Shown: positions 34,077-46,087 of the stretch, one piece after another
Numbering within the stretch: position 1 is the first letter of the stretch
Layout of the letters: the number at the start of each line of letters is the position of its first letter
Source of the DNA: Rhodamnia argentea
Lineage: Eukaryota; Streptophyta; Magnoliopsida; Myrtales; Myrtaceae
DNA: 64,000 nt
NCBI RefSeq assembly: GCF_020921035.1
Contig: NC_063157.1
Span: forward strand, 23,205,015-23,269,014
Direction of reading: 5' to 3'
Made by a program: the position numbers and the translations under genes
Notes under the pieces: model-generated
The model's input: the letters and a program-made list of their open reading frames with translations, nothing else
Databases searched by the model: none
Told to the model about the DNA's origin: nothing

Positions 34077-36549
34077 TGTCGACATCTAAATTTTCACTAA
34101 ACATTTTAGGAAAAATTTGCATAAAAAAATTAGAGATTAATCTTACTCTCTTTCAAAAATATTTAATTCATTTTCATTTTAATTTTTGCATATCGTTCAT
34201 TGCATTTTATTGGACCGACGGTAGGTGATTCTAAGCTTAAATTTTCTGGACGAAACCTGTGGACACTTGAAATTCGAAGGAACCCATAATAATCGAATTA
34301 GCATATATGATTCACATGTTTGCTCAATAATTTGGTAATTATAAAAAAAGAAGAAGAAGAAGAGAGAGAATAGTGGGCACGCATGTAAGGCAAAGAAGAA
34401 GGAAAGATATCAACCTTATCATGTCGTGGGGGCAAGATTCATTAAAAAAAAAGGAAAAAAGCAAAATATAGATGGGTAACATATTTTAAATATCTCACAA
34501 GAAAATACAGCTTCTTACTTTGAAACCCTAAGCAATCCCTATCTATATAAAGCATGATAACACGTTCAACAAGAAGGGGGCAAAACATTTTTCGTGAGAA
34601 TACACCAGGAAGAAAAGGAGATTCGGCGGAAGTACTTTGGCGATTGTTTTTTTGGGTCTTCAATCCTCCAGTAGCCGCATTCACGTGGGTTGATTTTCCT
34701 TCTTATTGGCGTGTAAATTGTTTGCATAGGTGGACCAATCAACATTCAGAGTCTCTTGGTGGATCATCAAGCACTATGGATACTTCTTGGCCATTGCAAC
34801 AAAAATATAGAGGGTCCTCTGACGTGTTTCGCTCAGCCCGACGCCACCACTGTTCGGCATTAGTCGAAAATCAAAACAGCCCTTGTTTGTATCGATTTTT
34901 CATCACAGTTTGGACCTCTTTCTCGCTGTTGTTCGCTGCCCAAATAACTGCTATTTGGGGCTCAAAACAGCCCCGCTCAGGGTTATTTTTATCACTAATC
35001 AGTGCATAATTTTTGCTCGTCGTTTGGGATCAATTGTCACAACTTTTGGCGGTAATTGCTTGCATGTTCGGTGCTGTCAAAGGTGCGATTCAGCTGCTGC
35101 AAATTGATTTTTTCGGATCCTCTTAGGCGTGCACGAGTGGCCTCTCCCCATTGTTTGGTCCATGTAGCTTGCTTGGAGTCCAAAATTTGGTTCGATCTCA
35201 GATTAGGTAATTTTCCAATTCATGATATTCTGAAAATGCTTAAAATTTTGCCGAATTGATGGTTATGATTGCTTAATGATTTTCTGATTTCAAGCATATC
35301 TCGAAAATACTGCGCATGCTTTGGATCACTTTGGACATAGCTAGAAAGATTCTTGTTAAAGCTTGCTCCAATGAGCTATTGATAATTTTGTGATATTCTT
35401 CTATATCTCCAAGAATCATGTTGGAAAATTAAGATACCCAAAAGTTGCCTTGTTTGGAAGTTCAAGATATCTTTTGTTTAAATTGAAAATATTGTGATTC
35501 ATGTGATAATTTTGAAATCTTTCCGATAATTGAAAAATATTTCTGAATATACCCAAGATACCAAAATCTTTCAAAATATGATCAATTAGAAAAATCTCCT
35601 AGTCCGCAACCGCACACATGAGAATAAGTCTACCTATCAGGCTTTAGATGAAATTATTTTCATAGCGGGTATTTCGAATTTTAGGATCGATTTGTCGGGC
35701 TTCGGATCGAAACTTAACTCGAAAAATTCAGCGGTAATAATATTTTTCATTAAAAGGTTCAATTTAAATTCATCCATAAAAACCAAAAATCACAAAAAAA
35801 AAATCAGAAAATTTACAAATGAAAAAAATCATTCATGTCTCATCTTTTAATTTCATGTCAGAAAATCTCAGAAAATAAAAAGAATGTAGCAAGATATGGT
35901 TTCTTAAAAATCACGTCTTATCAGTTTTTTTAGAAAGATAGGATTTTCTAGAAATCCTATATCTTGGATTGCATTCAATGAAACAAAATCTTTTGAATCC
36001 ATTAGGATAGATTTTAAAAGATGTAGACATATGGTAACAAGATTTTCTTAAAAATTTGGGTTTTAATGCAAATTAAATTCTAAAACTTTAAGTTAATCTT
36101 GAAACAATTCACTCCCATTTCCATTAAGTTTTAATTTCGAAAATACATTAGAAATAAAAAAAATCATAAAAAGAAAATCCAAAAAAATTGCGCCTTTGAA
36201 CTTCAAGTCGGAATTCGTCAAAATTGCTAAATTGAATATCTTTCACGAAAATTGGTACCGAAAGAGCATTAATTGAAAAATTAATGTAATCAAGTCCCCA
36301 ACTTAAAATCTCTGGTTCATAGAAATAAAATAGTGCTTCCACTATTTTATTTAGGTTTCTAATCAACCTACCAAAAATGATTAGTGGCAGCTCCGAAAAA
36401 AATAAAAAACTTTTGCAAGATAATCATTCGAATCATAAGTCATGATTTGATAGAACTTGGAAGAGTTCGAGCTAAGTTAATTAATCTGATTAATTAATTT
36501 GACAATCCATTAACCTAAAATTGGAAAATCGTATTTTTAGGTTGCGATA
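34077..36549 (+). mobile_element. Solo LTR of a large Ty3/gypsy (Ogre/Tat-like) element
   Basis: The LTR begins TGTCGACATCTAAATTTTC and ends AGGTTGCGATA (canonical CA mutated to TA), 2,473 bp. It is flanked by the near-duplicate GTAGC (34072-34076) and GTGGC (36550-36554). Unit D has 'attatagtggccaaac' at 55441-55455: flank joined to flank with one GTGGC, i.e. the empty site. The last 300 bp match the LTR end at 63510-63820 ('tttaggtttctaatc(a/t)acctacc'), where a primer site follows. Open frames inside (34554-35009 etc.) have no domain. Confidence 0.75.
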
Positions 36550-39165
36550 GTGGCTAAATAAATTGGCCTGAAATTCACCTATTTGGATGGGCTTTTTGGT
36601 CATTAAAAGAAGAAGAAAATGCACTTAATTCCAATATCAAACTAAATTCCCGACGTGATGCCAATTTTCATTTTAAAAGTTTAAACCGTTTGATGTTGGA
36701 TTGAACCTAAGACTAAGCGTGCAAATACATAGAAAGATTTGAATTGGAACCGGCTTAAGACTAAGTGTAGAATTAAATTTAAATTCGGTGCCTCCCGCTC
36801 CGATACCAAGTAAAATTTTTAGGGTTAATATCATGAAAAATCATAAATTAGTACACTTATGACAAATTTACTTCAAATTATTTTTTTGAGAATCAAAAAC
36901 CTCAAACTAGTATACCCGTAACAAATTTATCTAGAATTATTTTTTTTCACCACCAAAAACTCCAAATTGGTGTACCTGTGATAAATTTACTCCAAATTAT
37001 TTTTTTGACCTGCAAAAATCCAAATTGGTACACCCGTCAACCGACACTTATCATCCAACTAAGCAATTTGATAGTAAAATTTAACGAAATCTAAATGAAG
37101 ATAAATTTATCACATGTGTACTAGTTTAAGGGTTTTGATGATAAAAAAATTTAGTTTGGGGTGAATTTATTACATGTTCACCAATTTAGGATTCTTGATG
37201 GTCAAAAGAATAATTTGAGATAAATTTGCCATATGTGTATCAGTTTGAGATTTTTAATGGTCAAAAGAATAATTTGGGTTAAATTTGTCACATGTGTATT
37301 AACTTGGGGTTTTTCGTGGTATTAACCCAAATTTTTTGGGCCACTGTCAACTATTCAAACAGTTAAATTGTTAGGATTAGGCACGAAAACACAACGAGAT
37401 AGAGGGTAAAAGAGAGAAAGAGAAATCGAGATACAATATTTTATCCTGGTTCACTTTTAAAATAGGGTTATATTTAATAGCAGATTTCACTTTAATTAGT
37501 ACATTCATTTCTCTATTACAACTTTTAGTTATATATAATATTATTTATTTATGGGTCCAAACCAAACTACTAAGCCCTCTAGTGTCCAAGGACCCTCGTG
37601 CCTCCATGTCGATAGGGAATATGAACCACACCCAGACAACATTAATAGCAGGAGGTCAATCGGCGGATGTAGTGTTTCCTTCTTCGGCGGAGTTGAAAAG
37701 CTCCGACTCTTCTAGGATAGAGTGAAAACTTGGGGTATGAACTCTTCAAGGTTTTAAAAAATGTTCTAGATAATTTTCATTAATCAAATTTGTCTACCTT
37801 TCTACATAAATTTGATGATCTTTTATTGCAAAAAAAAGAAAGGGAAAAAGAGTAAAGTCTAATCTAGAAACTAGAATGCATTAAAGTATGTAGAAACTAT
37901 AAGCGCTTAGGAACTAGAAGCTATTAAAAGGCACAATATTTCCAATGTATGAGGTTGTTCAAAAGAGTCTTGTTGTATGGGAAATGACAAAGTCGTTATG
38001 ACAAAGTCCAAGATGAGACTCTTACCGGTGAGGGACTTACCGATGAGAGGCTTGTCGATCTTGAATACGGGATTGGGTTGCATCACTTTTGTAGCCTCAT
38101 CAACAACAGGCAGGCAAAGGCACGAAGTCCTCGCCCAAGGCCTTCGAAGCCCCACTAACTCTAGGCGAGGGCCGCAACCCTCACCAACCAAAATGAAAGA
38201 AAAAAACTTTAAAAAAGTAAGCATTATTAAAAAAAATTGTGTCCGTGCCGGCCGTGCAACGTAAGATGCCGGTGTCTACGCTAGTGATTTCCAATAAAAA
38301 TTGATCGAAGAGACCGAATTGGCACAAATGCGAAATGTTGAGGACTATATTAGTCCAATTAAGATGTTTGGGATTGAATTGGTACCAATGCAGTATGTTT
38401 AGAACTTTTTTTTTTATACTCTTTCCCAATTAGTCTAACAATAAATTTATTCCAAGCATTCCATTAGGTTAGTTCTAGTGCAATATGATCTGCCATTTAT
38501 GAATTGACATGGTAAAAAGCCAACCAATATAATACCAAAATGATACTAGGTTTCTATGACCATACCATACCGCACATGGGGAAACCCAAAAATTCAATTG
38601 CAGTGCCCAAGCATAAGGTCGCATAAGTTTTATAAATTTGGATAAGCACTTATTGGCCAAAATGTAAAACTTAGTAGCCTATTAGCCTATTATCCCATTT
38701 CCTTAAGGTTTTTCCCAATTTGTTTCTACTTCTTTGTTTGCCAAACTGTGCACGGGTCATACACTTCCGAGATTATGTTATTTATGCCGGTGGCAAATTA
38801 TAATATTCCATTTCATTTGTCACGATTTTTAACCGGACAGTTTCTAACTTATTAATTAAATAGTGCTTTCTTGGCACCTTGCGGAATAAAAGCTGAATAT
38901 TTGACAGCGTCTATCGAAGACTTTGTCACGAACAATGAATTATTCTCGTATTCCCACCTCATCATTCGATAATTTCCGATTATGTCTTGCGTACTTATGT
39001 TATTGTATTCCATTTGGGCCCTTGAAAGGACTTAGTCTAACAGTAACAACGCAAATCAGCTAAAGACATGACCAGTTATGAAAGGACTTAGTCCATCAGT
39101 AGCAACACAAATCAGCTAACGACATATTATTTTGTGGATCGTGGTCTGCTATATAAAGGTGAACT
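36550..39165. repeat. Spacer between S28 genes A and B (duplicated at 55446-57870)
   Basis: It is colinear with the spacer behind gene D, apart from about 80 bp near 36565-36660 missing in D. It contains the fold-back element 36822-37328, a possible LTR relic from about 37369 ('tgttaggattaggcacgaaa'), a GC-rich dispersed-repeat core at 38090-38180 and then unique sequence up to the type-2 promoter. The minus-strand frame 37907-38224 has a twin at 56721-57038 but is just repeat core. No gene is supported. Confidence 0.7.
36822..37328. mobile_element. Fold-back (long inverted repeat) element
   Basis: It begins gggttaatatcatgaaaaa and ends ttttcgtggtattaaccc. The two halves are inverted relatives built from units of about 70 bp carrying 'aaattggtgtacctgtgata' (left) or 'gtcacatgtgtattaacttg' (right). 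A complete twin sits at 55621-56126 in the other duplicated unit. Confidence 0.65.
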
Positions 39166-39849
39166 ATACGCCAAGGACCATCACAAAAACCCTTCCCTTC
39201 GCATGCATGCTTTAGTCTAAGCAATGACCAGAAACCATAACATGTCTTCATCACATTATAGCCTTCTGATATTTCTGATACTTAGCTAAGCTTGCGCTGC
39301 TACAGGTGAGAACTTAGACGATGACAATATTCCGAGGCTGAGCGTACACTGCCCAACGTTGGTTTAAGATCCTGCACGGGCGGTTCGAGCTTCTGTGGCG
39401 ACAAAGGATTTCTAAACTTTCTTTTACAACCAAACGTTCGATCATTTCAACTATAGGCCCGAGAGTTACACCACCTTCAAATAGAGATTCATAATCAATT
39501 TCAAGTACTGGATGGCGTGGATTCACATGCCCCGATCTTCGTTTATCTTGGTGCAGAAGCACCCATCAATGGCGACATAGCTAACATCGGGTTCCTCATG
39601 GATAATGCGGCTCAATTTAGAGCGTTTATAGTCTATATGGACGCAATATTAATGCTCCATATTATCTGCTGGGTTGCACGTACTTTTTCCCTCATGTTTG
39701 GAGCGCATATGTATATATCTACACATTTAAAATCGTAAAGTTGTAATGTTGCAGCATCGATTTTATGGTGAATCAATCCCGTACGGGTTGACATTTGAAG
39801 AAGCTTTGAGTGACAACAACACTCTTGGATATTTTAGCTCGGAGCAAGC

Positions 39850-41091
39850 TCTTGACACCTCAATTTTGATTTTTTCCTTAATCATGCATTTTACATAAAA
39901 ATGAGAATTATTATTATTATTATTATGATGATGATGATGATGATGATTATTATTATTATTATTATTTTTATGATCCAGGATCCGCTAGTCGTAATCGAGC
40001 TTCACCCTTTCCGACGGCGACTATACCTGGAGGGAGGCTGGCCCCACAGCCCACCAGGAAGGGCCCTCCCACGTAAGTCCGAGAAACGCGTTGGGAGAGT
40101 TTTGAACCCTTGATCGTGGCTTACACCGGCGCCAAAGGGTTTGATTCTCATCAAACACGCCATGCCCGTGGTGGGTTTATGAGAATTAGTTTTAGTTCTC
40201 ACTAAAAATAATTAATTAGTTTTCACGCATAACATATTTAATTTAGTTTTTCATGCATTGCGTTTGCATCATTTTGTACCGACGACAAAGATTTGAGCTT
40301 AAATTGACGAGTGATCGGGATTGGCATGCATGAGGAAATTCAGCTAAGGCATGGGGGCTTGTGCTGAAATTCTAAGGGAGCTTGGACTTATTTTCAGATT
40401 TAATTCAGCTCACTAAATTTTAATTACAAAAGGCCTTTCTACTAAAGTTTATTAATCGAAATAAGGTCAAAGCTTAAGCCCGCATTATGAGAGTTTAACG
40501 TAGGTTTTCACTACGTAAACACCTCTAGGTCAGGCATGAGAGGGAGGCCACACATTATATATATACACGGCCACAAAAAGAAGAGGGAGGGACCCAACTA
40601 CAGAGGGAGCGTCAGCCATTAGAGAGCACGAAGAAGTTTGAGATATGCAACTTTGACCAGAGGAGAAAAAGACAAAAAAAGGGGGGCGGGGGCGGGGGGC
40701 GGGGGGTGGGGGGCGAGGGGAGGGGAGGGGAGGGGAAGTGATCCTTCATTATCATTCCGTTTCTGCTCTTCCTATTCTTCTTTTCTACGTTTTCCTTTTC
40801 CAGGTTTCATTGGTGGTTTTCACTTGTAGAGACGCGCCAAAGAAGAGAAAAGTCCAGCGACTTTCCTTCCTTTCGCAGCCCTCACCCACGCACGACCACA
40901 TCATACGAAAGAGGGTTCTCAAGGCCGTTGTTGATCACCATTGAATCAATTCCATAACCATCAAGTTCCGTAGATCGAGCCATCAAGCAACCCCTTTCCC
41001 GCAAGCCTGGACACACAGAAATCAGTCCACGAAGAGAGAAAAGCTTCAGCGTATACTGGACCAAAGCATGGCTGAATATGAGATTTTGATT
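39850..41091. other. Foreign segment replacing exons 3-5 of pseudogene B
   Basis: Absent from copy C. It holds an (ATT)n-(GAT)n-(ATT)n microsatellite (39905-39967), a repeat-like block ('ggaaaggccctcccacg' type, 39980-40190), LTR-promoter-like sequence with 'attatatatatacacgg' (40554-40570) and a G-run tract (40680-40737). A stretch at 40790-41060 resembles a leader or exon but has no recognisable protein. Probably a partial LTR element plus a deletion. Confidence 0.5.
40680..40737 (+). repeat. G-rich tract with quadruplex potential
   Basis: There are about ten runs of 4-6 G separated by single C, T or A bases (ggggcgggggcggggggc ... ggggaggggagggg). It far exceeds the minimal four-run G-quadruplex pattern. 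Confidence 0.8.
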
Positions 41092-41949
41092 GAGATAAAA
41101 TCTGATCTTCCTGTTCTTTTTGTTGAACTAAAGAGAGCTCATGTGGGTTTTTGCAGACATGCAGTGAGCTGGTGATCCCTTTGGGCATTACCAGAAACAC
41201 TATGTTTCCACCAGCACCTTTCAATGTAAATATCTTCAGCAATGCCCACAAAGTTGTGTCCGCTGTCCCGCCGCGGCTGCATTGGGTCACTACCTATTTC
41301 GGTGGTCATGTATGTTACTCTACAAATCTAATAAATTTCACTGCTTTTTTCCAACCTTTCGTTGATTAAATTCTGTGCAAAACCAGAAGGAATGGCTTCA
41401 GTCATCAACATTCCCAAAGGTTATTATATTTTCGTAGTGTCTGCATTGAGATGAAGATTTGCAGGACATAAAACTTGTTCTGCATAGGTTCGCTAGCAAC
41501 ATTATTTTCTCCAATGGACTTCAAGATCCTTATAGCAGCGGCGGGTATGTGGAGCATCAAGATCAATAATTTTTCTATGAAAATAACACTTACTTCGTCA
41601 AGCTTAACTTTGACCCAAAAAAAGAAGAAGCTTAATTCATATACATCAATTCTATTACAGGGTCCTGAAGAATATTTCTAGCACTGTTGTAGCGATCTAC
41701 ACGACCAAAGGTATATGCTGACTTGATTTGTCTCGATAAGAGTTACATATACTCTCTTTGGACTTATAGAAATTAATTTCTTAATTTGATATGCAAAACA
41801 TTTTGTACATAGGTTCTCGTGCTTTGGACATACTCCTAGCTAAGAAGAGCGATCCTGATTGGTTGGTTGAGCAACGCAAGACTGAGATTGAGATTATGAG
41901 AAGGTGGCTCACCACGTACTATGCGGATCTTCGCGCTTTTGGAAATTGA

Positions 41950-42960
41950 TCTCATGTGGGAAAGTAGTGAAAATAAGATGGTAATAAGGTGAGAGAATAA
42001 AGGCCAAGAAGTTTATCTTTCTTGTGCAAACTGTTCTTTTTACATAGTGTTGAGCTTTATGTGACTTTGTAATCCTCCATCATATATGTGCACGCGCTTT
42101 TGTCTGTGAGCAATGTGAACTTTAAGTTACGAAGGACTGGCATTACATGTATTAATGTCGCACAAAGAAAAAGCTACTTGAGCTTGCTCGATTATAGTTA
42201 TTTTGTCACGAAACTCGAGCTCGAGCTTGATCTAAAAATGCTCGAATAATGTCCAATACATTATATAATTTGGAGGCTATCTACAAATCTTTTAACTTGA
42301 TTTTTTTTATTTTATAAAAATAATAGCAACTCGACTAGGCTCGATTAGATTTTCAAGCCTATTGAGCTAAGAATTGGCAAGCTCAAGAACAACTTCACAA
42401 GATACTGGAAGAGCTTGAGGTCGAAATTGATTCGAAATCAGCCGAATTAATCTCAACCGAGCCCGAGCTATTTGTAAGTAGCTTGAGTTAGTGTCATCCT
42501 AGTTGAATTTGGCATGAGCATGTTCAATCAAATGCTCAAATTGATACACGACCTTTTACTCGATCAACTCGACTCGAGACAAAGTTTAACGTACCCAATG
42601 CATTATGAAACATGAGAATAGCTATCTAGAGGAATTTTATCTCACCACGCTCACTTTTGACGAACATATATGGAACTTTGAACTAGACGACTGGAGAAAA
42701 GCTTAAAATAACATACTATGTAGGCATCACTTGTCTAAACACGAAACCAATCCTTCTGGTGCAAGTTTTTTTATGAAAAGAAAGCTTCGAGATTTTGATT
42801 TGCTTGACGAACTCTCGCACTAGCTTATCACACTTCATATTCGTCCCTTGTGACTGAGTCTTACATAAGACTATTTTATTATTGCTAACTTTGTTATGTT
42901 AAGATATAAGTGATTAAGTATTGTTATACTAAAATTTTCCAGCAAATTGCCACTCTCAAA
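41950..42960. repeat. Tail of the duplicated unit behind pseudogene B
   Basis: It matches 50909-51920 behind copy C nearly base for base ('cacgaaactcgagctcgagc', 'cgatcaactcgactcgagac'). In the second copy this tail leads directly into the promoter of gene D, which fixes the order of the ancestral unit. It is non-coding and includes a stretch of Leu-codon-like 'gagctcgagcttg' palindromes. Confidence 0.75.
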
Positions 42961-43019
42961 CATTAGACAAATTAGGTGATAATTGGGCTAACAAAATAGA
43001 CATCGTTTGGCTATTTCAG

Positions 43020-43135
43020 ATGTGTCCGAGATGGTGATTCCCGTGATCATCACCAAGAATACTATGTTTCCACCATAACTCTTTCACCTAAAGAGCTTCA
43101 CCAATGAGTGCAAGAAAAGCTGCGGCTACGGTCAT
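43020..43135 (+). pseudogene. Relic of a fifth S28 gene (exon 6 only)
   Basis: After an acceptor-like 'ctatttcag', the sequence translates (with one extra base after the first Cys) as SEMVIPVIITKNTMFPP, a stop, then a run ending ECKKSCGYGH. These match exon 6 of A/D ([17 protein letters not shown]...DECNSSYG) and B/C ([20 protein letters not shown]), but it is equally distant from both types. The '[10 protein letters not shown]' end is deleted. It is the only trace of a further, older lineage in the array. Confidence 0.75.
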
Positions 43136-43341
43136 AGAAAAATTCATACATATAGGATACTCACTCTAATTTTTCGTATGTAACAAATGGAACTCTGTTG
43201 AATGGAATTTTGGTTATTATCGAAATATGACAGACTCGGTCGATGAGAGTAAAATTTGATCGTTTATCAATAAAAATTATCGTTAATTAAAAAAAATTGA
43301 GAGCTTGCCGGTGACATCATTGAAACACACAACGTGAAGTT

Positions 43342-43705
43342 TGTTGCGTGGAACAAGCGATCGAACAATAAAAAACAGAACAAGAAAATAAATCGGACAC
43401 CGGATGTACGTGGTCGTTTATAGAGACCTACGTCCACGGGAAGAGCAGCAACAAATTCCACTATAGAGCGAGCGATACAACGGAGATTACAAGCCACACT
43501 CGAGTCATTCAAATACTCTCGGTGTTTCCCAGTCCCAATTACATCCAATAACGCACACCGTGTTGAGCTCTCGATTCCTAGCGAAATAATCTCTCAATCT
43601 CACAATGGAATCACACGAATCTAATAACAAGATCTAATTGACTAAAAACACACGTACTCTAGTCTTCGATTTCACGCCCAAAGAAGAGTGTTTTGAGGGG
43701 CGCAT
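43342..43705 (-). repeat. Truncated LTR of the 6.3-10.1 kb copia family
   Basis: It starts TGTTGCGTGGAAC and shares 'aataaatcggacaccggatg', 'agacctacgtccacggg' and 'ttacatcca' with the 757-bp LTRs, but only for about 365 bp, with many differences. The remaining half is missing. Confidence 0.7.
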
Positions 43706-43709
43706 GCTA

Positions 43710-44190
43710 TTTTGAGGACAAAGTTAGTTCCATTAAAAGGTTTAGGATTGAATTGACACCAATATAATCTGTTTAGATCTTTTTTAATGCTTTGTCCCAA
43801 TTAGTCTACTAATAAATTTATTGCAATTTTTTCATTAGGTTAGTTCTACTGACAATATGATCGGCCATTTATGAATTGACATGGTGAAAAGCCAGCCAAT
43901 ATAGAACCAAAATGATAATAGGTTTCTATGACCATACCATACCGCACATGGGGAAACCCAAAGGTTTAATTTGCGGTGCCCAAGCACAAGGTCGCATAAA
44001 TTTTATAAATTTTGATAAGCACTTATTGGCCAAAATATAAAACTTAGCAGCTTATAATCCCATTTTCTTACGGTTTTTCCCAATTTGTTTCTACTTCTTT
44101 GTTTTGCCAAACTGTGCACTGGTCTTGCACTTCCAGGATTATGTTATTTATGCCGGTGGCACCTTACGGAATAAAAATTTAAATCTAATT
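43710..44190. repeat. Partial copy of the inter-gene spacer
   Basis: It matches 38338-38890 ('ccataccgcacatggggaaa', 'tgttatttatgccggtggca'). A deletion joins 'ggtggc' to 'ggcacctt' through shared bases. Its presence here shows that a type-1 gene once lay to the left, between pseudogene B's tail and this spacer. Confidence 0.7.
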
Positions 44191-45782
44191 TTTTTTGTCA
44201 TATTTTAATCGAAATTGACGAGGTGTAGGAAATTAACAAAAGAAGAGTTTGAAGATTCAAATCAATCAGAGAACTTCACCAAAAAAAGAAAAATAAATCA
44301 ATTAGAGTTTAAAAAAAAAGACGAAAAAGAAAGTCATACGATGCGAGTATGCTCCGTTGGCAAAAAAGTCCTTTTCAGGTGGGGGAGCGGAGACCACAAT
44401 TCAATTCTGACGGGCATGTGGTGATTCCTGAATGCACAACGTGTGTAGAGACAGATAGGACAGTACGGTGGACTTGGGTCCCACGGAGGTTCGGCGTGGC
44501 CAGATGTTGGGGTCCACCTGTACTTGTATGGTAGTCGCACTGAACCGTCTGCAGCCTGAGGTAGACAGAAGACGAAGCATGAGTCGATAATTTACTCCGA
44601 TGTAAAAATTATATCCCACGAATTTGACATTGGATTTACTTTCTCATTTTATTCTATTTTCTTTTTTTCTTCAATTATTTTTTACGATTTTCTTTTGGGG
44701 TCAGGAATACTACCCAAGTCCCTTTCATAAGATCCAAGGGGAACATACATATCTCTGAAGTCCCTTATCATCATTGAGCCAGACCATAAAAATGCCCTTA
44801 GGTGTCTCACTGTCGGCAAATTTTCAAAATTCTTGAGCCAGACCATAAGATCCAAGTGGATGAATCCAGGAATGTCAAAGGCCCATGGCCACTTGGGACA
44901 TTTTTTACTCTTTGTTTCTTGCTTGTCGTCCCTTGACAATGAAAGGAAATTGTCATGCTGTGTGTAATTAGGGCGAATTAGCTGGGGGTCAAGTCTTTGC
45001 TTTCGGTTGAAGAACGTGTCAAGAAAATCCATTTGAGTTTTCTTGTGTGAAGCTAAAGGTTCTATAAATGGGGCCCAAAATGCTCAAGCCCCCACTCTCT
45101 ATGCCTTCGGGCACAAGAAATGAAAACCCTATTGAACCATGATTCTAGAATTCTCTTCTCTTTTTTCTTTTTCTTTTTCTTTTTTCTTGTTTGATGGTTC
45201 ATTTTCGAGGAAATTGTTTCTCGAGATTTGGATGACGGAAAGATACCCGATCGACGGTGTGTATTCTCTGTGAATTTAAAACAAGAAGCTCAAATTGAAA
45301 AAAGAAAAAAAGCACACGATTTTTTTTTCTTTTGGTAAAAAGGAAATCACTTTCCTAGAGTTCTTGTTTCTTATATTCTCCACTCTCTTTTTTGAAGTTG
45401 TTGTTGTTCCACATCGCCTTACTATAAACTTTATATACTCTTTATATTCATGTGATCTCCCTCCGCTTAATAGCCCGAGTTGGTGGGTTGGACTTTCTAA
45501 CATCTCTATCCCTCCTTAACTTTTTCTTTCTTTTCTTTTATCATCTAACATCGTTATCCCTCGTCAACTTTTTCTTTTCTTTTCTTTTGTCGCGTAAGTC
45601 TCGCCCATGTTCCCGATAAATCTTGTCTACCGTCTCCTGAATATTCTTCATTAATGCTCCTATTCTTCTGCATCCCCAAAGCGCGACCATATATATATAT
45701 ATATATATATATATCGCATTTTATAGAAATAATTTCGTAGTTTCTTTCTTAATTCTTTTTTAATTCTTTTCATTTCGATGCA
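44191..45782. other. Unique insertion in the spacer before copy C
   Basis: It is not present in the other spacers. It includes a duplicated phrase ('gagccagaccataa' at about 44777 and 44832), a TATA-like 'ttctataaatgg' at 45059-45070 with a short downstream frame starting ATG at about 45119 that runs into a TTC/TTT homopolymer, and an (AT)n tract (45689-45714). I recognise no gene. It may be a captured promoter/leader or a decayed element. Confidence 0.4.
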
Positions 45783-46087
45783 TTTTATAGGAAGACTTTG
45801 TCACGAACAATGAATTATTCTCGCATTCCCCCTTCGTCATCCGGTAATTTCCGGTTACGTCTTGCTTACTTTTTGTTATTGTATTCCATTTGGGCCCTTG
45901 AAAGGACTACCACGCAAATCACCTAAAGACATGACCAGTTATGAAAGGACTTAGTCCATCAGTAGCAACACAAATCAGCTAGCGACATATTATTATATCG
46001 GATCGTGGGTTGCTATATAAAGGTGAAGTACACGCCATGGAACATCACAAAAACCGTTCCCTTCGCATGCACGCTTTAGCCTAAGCA
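45783..46087 (+). promoter_or_regulatory. Promoter and leader of S28 copy C
   Basis: It matches the promoter of B (38920-39223). TATA box 'ctatataaagg' lies at 46013-46023. The sequence 'gaaggacttagtccatcag' occurs in the B promoter twice and here once. Confidence 0.6.

Larger units (their letters stand above)
39224..41949 (+). pseudogene. S28 carboxypeptidase pseudogene B (type 2)
   Basis: It is homologous to copy C and more distantly to A and D. Exon 1 (39224 to about 39695) has a stop in the signal peptide (TAA 39287-39289), further stops (for example TAA for Arg after 'PTLV') and a frame change. Exon 2 starts near 39755 but breaks at about 39849, and exons 3-5 (with the catalytic Ser) are missing, replaced by unrelated DNA. 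Exons 6-9 remain open and correctly spliced (41157-41309, 41465-41544, 41661-41710, 41813-41949). The catalytic His is changed: 'GSRALDI' instead of 'GSHCLDI'. A TATA box (39150-39157) and leader survive. It cannot make an active peptidase. Confidence 0.88.

Noticed and set aside
33889-34089. 66-codon frame behind gene A with a similar frame behind gene D (55263-55475)
   Set aside because: The two differ by an indel that shifts the frame midway, so conservation is from recent duplication, not coding constraint.
34554-35009. 151-codon frame
   Set aside because: Lies inside the solo LTR; no domain and no counterpart in the related LTR at 62-63.8 kb.
37907-38224. Minus-strand frame repeated at 56721-57038
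   Set aside because: It covers the GC-rich core of a dispersed repeat and is shared only through segmental duplication.
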